26,456 nucleotides of DNA. It comes from CALGLS01 sp047626155 (GTDB lineage: Bacteria > Bacteroidota > Bacteroidia > Chitinophagales > Saprospiraceae). The stretch covers positions 1-26,456 of the forward strand of contig JBLHRR010000068.1 in assembly GCA_047626155.1 (NCBI GenBank), read 5' to 3'. Made by a program: the position numbers and the translations under genes. Within the stretch, counting starts at the first letter, position 1; every line of letters starts with the position of its first letter. The notes under the pieces are model-generated. The model was given only the letters and a program-made list of their open reading frames with translations. It had not been told where the DNA came from and ran no database searches. Positions 15,820 through 21,603 of this stretch are shown in pieces.

Positions 15820-17244
15820 ATGAATAAAAGACAAGCACTCGAAACAGAGCAGAAAGCACTCGAAATAAACCTCAACGATAAAATATACGGTACCTTCTCT
15901 GAAATAGGCGCCGGACAGGAAGTCGCCCGATACTTTTTTCAAGTGGGTGCTGCCGCAGGTACCATCGCCAAATCTATGTCTGCCTATGATAAAGTATACT
16001 CCGACAAAATCTATGGCTTGGAGGCTAGTGGTCGCTATGTTTGTGAATCCCGGATTTATAAAATGCTGAATCATGAATATGACCTCATGGAAAGCCGCCT
16101 GAATACAGAACGCCCGGATACCAACTTTTTCGTTTTCGCTGATTCCGTATCGGCCATCAACTACTCCCGAACCATCAAAGGAGATGGATGGCTGGGACTC
16201 CGATTTCAACTTACCCCGGATGGGCAAACCAACGAAGTCATTGTCCACGTAAAAATGCTGGACAATGACAACCAATTACAACAACAAGCAGTCGGGATTC
16301 TCGGCGTCAATTTGATCTATGCTTGCTATCATTACTATCAGAATCCAGAAGTATTGTTAGAATCCTTGATAGACAATCTGCATGAACGGGTGGCCATTGA
16401 TATGATTCGAATCACAGGGCCAGAGTTTGAAAGTCTGGACAACCGTTGGCTGAGTCTCATGTTGGTAAAACACAAGCTAACAGACGTGGCCATGTTTCGC
16501 CCCGACGGAGAGAGTGTACATGCTTCGGAGTTTTTGTATAAAAAAAATGTAATGATAGTGCGCGGTAGTTTCCGTCCAGCTACTTTGGTGAATTTGGACA
16601 TGCTTAAATGCAGCTGGGAACAATTCCGAAATGACCAGGGCGATCAAGGCCAAAAATCCTTCTTACTTTCCGAAGTCACCATGGAAAATCTTTGTGCAGA
16701 AGGCGAACTAAATGTTCAAGACTTTCTCGACCGGGCAGACATACTATGTGCCTTAGGACAAACGGTGGTCATTACCAATTGTGAGCACCATCAAAAACTA
16801 GTAACTTATTTATCTGACTATAAAGTCAAAAAAGTCGGTGTTGTCTTTGGTGTACATGAATTGTTAGAAATGATTAGCGACAAGTATAATAAAAATCAGG
16901 AAGGTCGTTTGCTATCGGCTTTTGGCGAATTGTTTACCCGCCACGTAAAACTATATATCTACCCTGCGCTCCAGGAAGGTAGCGAAGAATTGATGACTTG
17001 TGAAAACCTGCCCATCCCGGAAGGCGTCAAGTTTTTATACCGCCACTTACTAGACAGCGGCCAGATCATAGATGTTACCAATTTCAACATTCACCACCTC
17101 CACATCTTCTCTACAGAAGTACACCGTATGCTAAAAACAGACGAAAAAGGATGGGAGGAAATGGTATCTCCCAAAGTGGCAAAGTTGATTCGAGAGCGTT
17201 GCTTATTTGGCTTCCCCTACCAGCAGAAAGAGTTTGAATATTAG
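15820..17244 (+). CDS. Conserved Bacteroidota protein of unknown function (474 aa)
   Basis: I recognise the N-terminal block as that of a widely conserved but uncharacterised family: NDKIYGTFSEIGAGQEVARYFF (about 19-40), then GTIAKSMSAYDK and ASGRYVCESRIYKML. Automatic pipelines have given members conflicting names, which I do not trust. There is no signal peptide or membrane helix, so it is probably cytoplasmic. Other visible blocks are GDGWLGLRFQ (about 121-130), VHVKMLDNDNQLQQQAVGILGVNLIYACYHY (about 147-177), IRGSF-like RGSFRPAT (about 247-254), TNCEHHQKLVTYLSDY (about 324-339) and a C-terminal LIRERCLFGFPY. The strong conservation pattern of charged and aromatic residues suggests an enzyme or nucleotide-binding protein, but no canonical catalytic motif is visible. 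It is monocistronic, with a large hairpin downstream. Confidence 0.85.
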   Translation: MNKRQALETEQKALEINLNDKIYGTFSEIGAGQEVARYFFQVGAAAGTIAKSMSAYDKVYSDKIYGLEASGRYVCESRIYKMLNHEYDLMESRLNTERPDTNFFVFADSVSAINYSRTIKGDGWLGLRFQLTPDGQTNEVIVHVKMLDNDNQLQQQAVGILGVNLIYACYHYYQNPEVLLESLIDNLHERVAIDMIRITGPEFESLDNRWLSLMLVKHKLTDVAMFRPDGESVHASEFLYKKNVMIVRGSFRPATLVNLDMLKCSWEQFRNDQGDQGQKSFLLSEVTMENLCAEGELNVQDFLDRADILCALGQTVVITNCEHHQKLVTYLSDYKVKKVGVVFGVHELLEMISDKYNKNQEGRLLSAFGELFTRHVKLYIYPALQEGSEELMTCENLPIPEGVKFLYRHLLDSGQIIDVTNFNIHHLHIFSTEVHRMLKTDEKGWEEMVSPKVAKLIRERCLFGFPYQQKEFEY

Positions 17245-17258
17245 AAGAAGCAGATGGC

Positions 17259-17325
17259 TATTAGCAGTTCGCCGTTGGCTTCCCGATAACGCGAAAGTAG
17301 GAAGCCAACCGCTAGCTGCTAGATA
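17259..17325. repeat. Large imperfect hairpin repeat
   Basis: Arms at 17259-17283 (TATTAGCAG...GTTGGCTTCC) and 17300-17325 (GGAAGCCAAC...CTGCTAGATA) are inverted repeats with only a few mismatches and one gap, separated by a 16-nt loop. It starts 14 bp after the 474-aa gene stop. It is not followed by a T-run, so it is more likely a dispersed palindromic repeat than a simple intrinsic terminator, though it could stabilise the mRNA 3' end. Confidence 0.65.
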
Positions 17326-17386
17326 ACTAAAAGCCGCATAGTAATAGATAGGATTTCTTTTGGTTAACGTTCCCCCTCTTTTTACT

Positions 17387-17394
17387 TACCTTTG
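17387..17394 (+). promoter_or_regulatory. -7 promoter element for the 48-aa DUF4834-like gene
   Basis: TACCTTTG matches TAnnTTTG exactly and lies 17 bp before the ATG at 17412. A TTTTGG sequence sits upstream but with a spacer of about 24 bp, longer than the usual 19, so the -33 box is uncertain. Confidence 0.5.
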
Positions 17395-17411
17395 CGGAAA
17401 ATTTCATACTC

Positions 17412-17558
17412 ATGTTCAAATTAATATTTGTCGGCGGCCTAATGTATCTGCTCTATCGAATGGTGATGGGGCCATACCTCGAAGCACCCAAAATGAAAGA
17501 AGAACCCAAGATAAAACCAGAGGAGGATGATTATGTGGACTATGAGGACGTAGACTAA
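17412..17558 (+). CDS. DUF4834-like small membrane protein (48 aa)
   Basis: The predicted protein begins MFKLIFVGGLMYLLYRMVMG, a single membrane helix, followed by a charged tail that ends DDYVDYEDVD. A short N-terminal helix, a basic/acidic linker and a terminal YVDYE(E/D) motif is the architecture of the Bacteroidota DUF4834 family, whose function is unknown; this member is shorter than most. A good -7 box stands immediately upstream and the frame ends in TAA. It is followed by the inverted repeat at 17578-17664 and then the RluA-family gene. Confidence 0.75.
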   Translation: MFKLIFVGGLMYLLYRMVMGPYLEAPKMKEEPKIKPEEDDYVDYEDVD

Positions 17559-17577
17559 AATATGTCATTCTTTTTAA

Positions 17578-17664
17578 AATCAAAATTAAAATGCCAATAA
17601 AAATCAAAACCTTCTATCGTGAATGCCGCGTATCGATTTTTTGATTTTGATTGAAATTTTGATT
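17578..17664. repeat. AT-rich inverted repeat
   Basis: AATCAAAATT and CAATAAAAATCAAAA (17578-17587, 17595-17609) are matched in inverted order by TTTTGATTTTGATTG and AATTTTGATT (17639-17653, 17655-17664). About 25 of 26 bases match, with a 7-nt against 1-nt internal offset. The 29-nt loop is less AT-rich. It lies 20 bp after the DUF4834-like gene and before the RluA-family gene. It may fold as an mRNA hairpin or be another dispersed repeat; neither can be decided here. Confidence 0.5.
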
Positions 17665-17716
17665 GAGAGAATCTTGTTTTTGAAAAGTGGATAGTAATTG
17701 AATTAAAACAAAAAAA

Positions 17717-18400
17717 ATGGATACCATAAAAATAGGAAATAGCCTGTTGTATAAAAACAACCAACTCATCGCCTTCAACAAACCTGCCGGCATACCGGTA
17801 CAATCGGACAAAACAGGCGATGCATCTCTCCTTATTTTAGCACAAGCTTACGCAAAAAGTAATCTAGAACTAATCCATCGGATTGACCGGCCAGCAACTG
17901 GAGTCGTATTGCTATCGAAAGTGAGCGGGGCTTTGGCTAGTTTGAACAAGCAATTCCAAGAACGAAAAGTAGCGAAGACTTATCTGGCGATTGTGAAAAA
18001 CAAACCCGAAGCGGACAAAGCGACCTTGACTCATTTTATGCAAAAAAATGAAAAGCAAAATCGCTCCGTTGCTTATGATAAGGAAATTGCGCACAGCAAA
18101 AAAGCGGAATTGTCTTATGAGGTGATTGGCAGTAGTGATAATTATCATTTGCTAAAAATAGAATTGCATACGGGACGGCATCATCAAATTCGCGCACAGT
18201 TGGCAGCCATTGGCAGTCCAATAAAAGGTGATGCAAAATATGGTTTTAGAAGATCGAATCAAGATCGGTCGATTCACTTGCACGCTTGGAAGATTGCTTT
18301 TACGCATCCAATATCTGGAGCGAAGGAGGAAATTGTGGCGCCACTTCCAGTAGAGTCTTTATGGGACTTTTTTGGAGAGGCGGTAGGTCAATCGAAATGA
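17717..18400 (+). CDS. RluA-family pseudouridine synthase
   Basis: This enzyme isomerises uridine to pseudouridine in rRNA or tRNA. The 227-aa protein has the family's NKPAGIPVQ (21-29), the catalytic motif HRIDRPATG with D57, KTYLAIV (about 88-94) and the C-terminal HTGRHHQIRAQLAAIG (about 152-167), all in the expected order. There is no N-terminal S4 RNA-binding domain, so it is the short form. The exact target nucleotide cannot be read from sequence; I therefore give no rlu symbol. The start lies in an A-rich stretch (aaaaaaaatgg) with no Shine-Dalgarno site. Confidence 0.93.
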   Translation: MDTIKIGNSLLYKNNQLIAFNKPAGIPVQSDKTGDASLLILAQAYAKSNLELIHRIDRPATGVVLLSKVSGALASLNKQFQERKVAKTYLAIVKNKPEADKATLTHFMQKNEKQNRSVAYDKEIAHSKKAELSYEVIGSSDNYHLLKIELHTGRHHQIRAQLAAIGSPIKGDAKYGFRRSNQDRSIHLHAWKIAFTHPISGAKEEIVAPLPVESLWDFFGEAVGQSK

Positions 18401-18433
18401 ATCTAACTGCGAGGCACTTTTCAAAACAATCTT

Positions 18434-18540
18434 TACCCCCAACCCCTAAAGGGGAGTTACATCTCGGTGGAGATTTAAGAGAGTTGCATCAAGGTGGATC
18501 AAGGGCATGCGTTAGGTCTCCCCTTCAGGGGCCGGGGGTA
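18434..18540. repeat. 107-bp element with 23-bp terminal inverted repeats
   Basis: The left end (18434-18456, TACCCCCA...AAGGGGAG) and the right end (18518-18540, CTCCCCTT...GGGGGTA) are inverted repeats matching at 20 of 23 positions. Each end also contains its own small CCCC..GGGG palindrome. The interior has no coding potential. The element is a near relative of the C-rich motif at 9525-9546. GCGTTAGG-type sequence occurs on both sides of the right end. It occupies most of the RluA-gene/thiL interval and resembles a non-autonomous miniature element or dispersed palindromic repeat. Confidence 0.65.
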
Positions 18541-18584
18541 GCGTTAGGCAAAAACTAGTACAAAAAAATAACACGAACAATACA

Positions 18585-19622
18585 ATGTCAGAAAACACAA
18601 CAAAGAAGACGGACGTCAACGAACTAGGTGAATTCGGTCTTATAGAACACCTTACTAAAGACTTTACCAATAAACGTAAAAGTACTGTTAAAGGAATTGG
18701 CGATGATGCTGCTGTTTTGCAGACTGGTGACAAGTACACGGTGATTTCCACAGACATGCTTGTGGAGGGCATTCACTTTGACATGGCCTATACTCCACTC
18801 AAACATTTGGGTTACAAATCCGTCGTCGTTAATGTCTCCGACATTTGTGCGATGAATGCAACCGCGGAACAGATCACGGTTTCTATAGCCATTTCGAATC
18901 GCTTCTCTGTAGAGTCGCTGGACGAATTATATGCTGGCATAAAAGCCGCTTGTAACTTTTACAATGTTGATTTGATCGGAGGGGACACGACTTCTTCTAA
19001 CAAAGGATTAATCATCAGCATCACCGCTATTGGTACCGTTGCGCCAGAAAAAGTGGTTTATCGTAGCGGTGCGAACGAAGGAGATTTGTTGTGCGTTACT
19101 GGAAATTTAGGCGCGGCTTACCTTGGTCTTCAAATACTGGAAAGAGAAAAACAAATCTTCCAATCTAGCCCTGGTGTGCAACCAGACTTGGAGAATCAAG
19201 CTTACCTCATTGGCCGTCAACTCAAGCCAGGAGCACGTACGGACATGATCGAGTTTTTTGAAAAAAATAAATTGGTCCCTACTTCCATGATTGACATCTC
19301 GGATGGGTTGGCTTCTGAGATTTTTCACCTTTGCAAGCAATCTAACGTTGGTGCTTTCGTAGAAGAATCCGGCGTCCCGATGCACCCAGATGCGGAAGAG
19401 ATGGCTTTGAAATTCAAACTCGATCCAGTCACTTGTGCACTAAGCGGTGGCGAAGATTATGAATTGCTTTTCACAATAGATCCAAATGACATTGAAAAAG
19501 TGAAATACTTGCCAGACATTTATATCATGGGTGAAATGGTGAATAAGGAGCAAGGAATAAACCTTCATACGAAGGGTGGAAATATTCATCCGATTAAGGC
19601 GCAGGGCTGGAAGCATTTTTAG
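18585..19622 (+). CDS. thiL: Thiamine-monophosphate kinase
   Basis: ThiL phosphorylates thiamine monophosphate to thiamine pyrophosphate with ATP, the final step of cofactor synthesis. The 345-aa protein of the PurM/AIR-synthase-like fold has GEFGLIEHL (16-24), the metal-binding GIGDDAAV (37-44), STDMLVEGIHFD (about 55-66), NVSDICAMNA (about 83-92), IGGDTTSS (about 130-137), ISDGLASEI (about 238-246) and the C-terminal ALSGGEDYELLF (about 285-296). Length and motif order are normal. It is followed at once by a strong terminator, so it ends its transcript. No thiamine riboswitch is visible and no other thi genes are nearby. Confidence 0.96.
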   Translation: MSENTTKKTDVNELGEFGLIEHLTKDFTNKRKSTVKGIGDDAAVLQTGDKYTVISTDMLVEGIHFDMAYTPLKHLGYKSVVVNVSDICAMNATAEQITVSIAISNRFSVESLDELYAGIKAACNFYNVDLIGGDTTSSNKGLIISITAIGTVAPEKVVYRSGANEGDLLCVTGNLGAAYLGLQILEREKQIFQSSPGVQPDLENQAYLIGRQLKPGARTDMIEFFEKNKLVPTSMIDISDGLASEIFHLCKQSNVGAFVEESGVPMHPDAEEMALKFKLDPVTCALSGGEDYELLFTIDPNDIEKVKYLPDIYIMGEMVNKEQGINLHTKGGNIHPIKAQGWKHF

Positions 19623-19651
19623 GAATTTCACCTAAAGGTCTTTAAATAAGG

Positions 19652-19690
19652 AAAGCCGCTATCTACAGCTAAAGTAGATAGCGGCTTTTG
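19652..19690 (+). terminator. Intrinsic terminator after thiL
   Basis: AAAGCCGCTATCTAC (19652-19666) and GTAGATAGCGGCTTT (19674-19688) form a perfect 15-bp stem with a 7-nt loop, followed by TTGTATTTT. It begins 30 bp after the thiL stop codon. Confidence 0.92.
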
Positions 19691-19830
19691 TATTTTAGCT
19701 CCTCTATTTCCCTTTTGCACCTATTAAAAAAACGCTGAAAGTTACTTTTTTTTTTAAAAAACACCTTTCTCTGTAATTTTTCCAGCCATTATTATACTAA
19801 CGGAGTGTATTCAAAAATAAACCATAATTA

Positions 19831-20271
19831 ATGTCAAAACAAAGGCAAATCGAATATATGAAACTCATACAAAAACATGAGAAAATCATTCATAAGGTGA
19901 TTGGACTTTATGTTGATGTAGCCGAAGATCGGAGAGATCTATATCAGGAAATACTATTACAAACTTGGCGATCTTTCTCAAATTTTAAGGGCAATTCCGC
20001 TTTCAGTACCTGGCTATACAAAGTGGCTTTAAATACGGTATTGACTTTTATTCCTGCTTTGATGATCGGCGTATTATTTGGAGAAGTATTAGAAGGAACC
20101 AGCTTAATTGCTTGCTTCCAAAATTCCAGAACCTTGATGAAAATCATTATCATCGTCTTAGTTTTCGTTCCTATTATGTCTTGGAGTGGCGACAAAATGA
20201 ATAAGAAAGCTTTTGGGGAGGACTTAAAAACACTGGAGGACAACATCATTCGAATGGAAACGCTTCAGTAA
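19831..20271 (+). CDS. Truncated ECF sigma factor region 2 fused to a membrane segment
   Basis: Residues 1-75 are a clear ECF sigma-70 region 2: RQIEYMKLIQKHEKIIHKV, DRRDLYQEILLQTWRSF, and FSTWLYKVALNTV, which contribute to -10 recognition and core RNA polymerase binding. After VALNTV the sigma sequence stops. Instead of the basic linker and region 4 (-35 recognition), the frame continues into a hydrophobic stretch (about 76-95), a cysteine-containing linker, a second hydrophobic stretch (IIIIVLVFVPIMSW, about 110-123) and a charged tail ending DNIIRMETLQ. The total is 146 aa against about 170-190 for an intact ECF sigma. A plausible origin is an in-frame deletion joining a sigma gene to the 3' end of a downstream membrane-protein gene of the kind that often follows it in Bacteroidota. 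Whether the product is functional is unknown. It is framed by two related terminator hairpins. Confidence 0.72.
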   Translation: MSKQRQIEYMKLIQKHEKIIHKVIGLYVDVAEDRRDLYQEILLQTWRSFSNFKGNSAFSTWLYKVALNTVLTFIPALMIGVLFGEVLEGTSLIACFQNSRTLMKIIIIVLVFVPIMSWSGDKMNKKAFGEDLKTLEDNIIRMETLQ

Positions 20272-20359
20272 ATGTTGATATGATTATTATTTCTCAACCG
20301 AAAGGTCTAATTCATTGTCCTTGAAGCAGGACTATGTGGTGAGTGGAGGGCAGTATAAC

Positions 20360-20402
20360 AAAAGCCACTATCTACTATTAAACTAGTTGGCGGCTTTTGT
20401 GT
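20360..20402 (+). terminator. Terminator-like hairpin after the sigma-membrane ORF
   Basis: AAAAGCCACTATCTA (20360-20374) pairs with TAGTTGGCGGCTTTT (20384-20398), with two mismatches and one G-U, a 9-nt loop and a following GTGTTTTA. It resembles the terminator at 19652-19690 (AAAGCC.CTATCTA...GGCTTTTGT). U-rich sequence flanks both sides, so it may work in both directions. It ends the transcript of the chimeric ORF, 89 bp after its stop. Confidence 0.7.
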
Positions 20403-20521
20403 TTTAAACTTGTACTTTAAAAGCAGCGTTTAATTTAAAATTAAAATTAAAAATTTATATATACATTGAGTTATTTTTTAAAACCCTATGGGATTTAGAA
20501 CCCCTAAAAAAACAATTAATT

Positions 20522-21160
20522 ATGTCTCTTAAACTAGGTAACATAGCTCCCAATTTCACAGCTAAAACGACAGAAGGTGAAATCAATTTCCACGAATGGC
20601 TAGGTGATGGATGGGGTATGCTCTTCTCTCATCCAGCTGATTTTACGCCCGTTTGCACAACTGAACTAGGACGAACAGCAGCATTGAAAGAGGAATTTAC
20701 CAAAAGAAATGTAAAAGCGATGGCAGTCAGCATCGATCCAATTAATTCTCACATGGAGTGGATTAAAGATATTGAGGAAACTCAAAATGTAACTATGAAT
20801 TTTCCAATAGTTGCTGACGAAGATAGAAAGGTGGCTGAACTATATGATATGATTCATCCTGATGTAACTGAAAAAACAACAGTACGAACCGTTTTTGTAA
20901 TTGGACCTGATAAAAAGATCAAACTGACCTTAACTTATCCACCTTCTACAGGTAGAAATTTCAATGAAATATTAAGGGTCATTGACTCTTTGCAACTCAC
21001 CGCATACCATAGTGTTGCTACACCAGCAGATTGGAAGGATGGAGAAGATGTTGTAATCTCCCCTTCCATTGCGACAGAGGATATACCTGATAAATTCCCA
21101 AAAGGCCATCGAGTAATCAAGCCTTATTTGAGAATGACTCCTCAACCGAATAAAGATTAA
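20522..21160 (+). CDS. Peroxiredoxin, Prx6 (1-Cys) subfamily
   Basis: This thiol peroxidase reduces hydrogen peroxide and organic hydroperoxides in the cytoplasm. The 212-aa protein has the peroxidatic cysteine C45 in the motif HPADFTPVCTTE, the Prx6-type continuation LGRTAALKEEFTKRNVKAMAVSIDPINSHMEWIKDI, VADEDRKVAELYDMIHP, the conserved arginine in VRTVFVIGPDKKIKLTLTYPPSTGRNF, and a long C-terminal extension (GEDVVISPSI, FPKGHRVIKPYLRMTP) that is diagnostic of the Prx6 subfamily. It is complete. The next gene starts 17 bp after its stop, so the two may be cotranscribed. No OxyR-type site is identifiable. Confidence 0.96.
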   Translation: MSLKLGNIAPNFTAKTTEGEINFHEWLGDGWGMLFSHPADFTPVCTTELGRTAALKEEFTKRNVKAMAVSIDPINSHMEWIKDIEETQNVTMNFPIVADEDRKVAELYDMIHPDVTEKTTVRTVFVIGPDKKIKLTLTYPPSTGRNFNEILRVIDSLQLTAYHSVATPADWKDGEDVVISPSIATEDIPDKFPKGHRVIKPYLRMTPQPNKD

Positions 21161-21177
21161 TTTTAATAACAATACAA

Positions 21178-21531
21178 ATGCAAGAACCTACCCGAGATAA
21201 AACGCAACTAAAAATCCTGCTCTTCTCCATGATCGCTACCGTTCTGTTAATTGCTTCAGTGCTGTGGGTGAATTACGATCGGAACATCCGAGTCGGTGAC
21301 AAGACGCTGACATTCAAAGATCAACCACTGACGGAAGTACTACAAACCTTGGAGGAAACGTATAAGGTGAATATTGAAATTCAGAATTCCGATTTATCGA
21401 CTTGTCTCCTTACTGGAACATTTGTGGATAAGACCTTGGAGGAGATGATGGGCTTTTTACATTCTAAATATAAACTGAAAGTAGAGCGCTTGGCTAAGCG
21501 GGAGTTTGAGGTGAGTGGGGAGGGATGTTGA
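21178..21531 (+). CDS. Truncated FecR-like protein: membrane helix plus DUF4974
   Basis: The 117-aa protein has a short cytoplasmic N-terminus with charged residues (1-11), one membrane helix (about 12-31, LKILLFSMIATVLLIASVLW) and a DUF4974-type (STN-like) domain (about 37-117): LTFKDQPLTEVLQTLEETYKVNIEI, then LTGTFVDKTLEEMMGFL and a terminal GEGC. In intact FecR anti-sigma regulators this domain follows an N-terminal sigma-binding region and the beta-rich FecR domain. Both are missing here, so the protein cannot bind sigma in the usual way. It is either a remnant made by internal deletion or a stand-alone periplasmic sensor domain. A sigma fragment lies about 0.9 kb upstream, which favours decay of a former sigma/FecR locus. 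It follows the peroxiredoxin gene by 17 bp. Confidence 0.75.
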   Translation: MQEPTRDKTQLKILLFSMIATVLLIASVLWVNYDRNIRVGDKTLTFKDQPLTEVLQTLEETYKVNIEIQNSDLSTCLLTGTFVDKTLEEMMGFLHSKYKLKVERLAKREFEVSGEGC

Positions 21532-21603
21532 GAAATAAAATGAATAGCCGCCTATTTCAACGAATACTATTTAGCCGGGATAAGGAGTAAATATAAAAAC
21601 TAC

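Noticed and set aside
21570..21603. AAGGAG before the WG-repeat gene as a Shine-Dalgarno site
   Set aside because: It is 16 nt from the ATG, too far to act, and genes here otherwise lack such sites.
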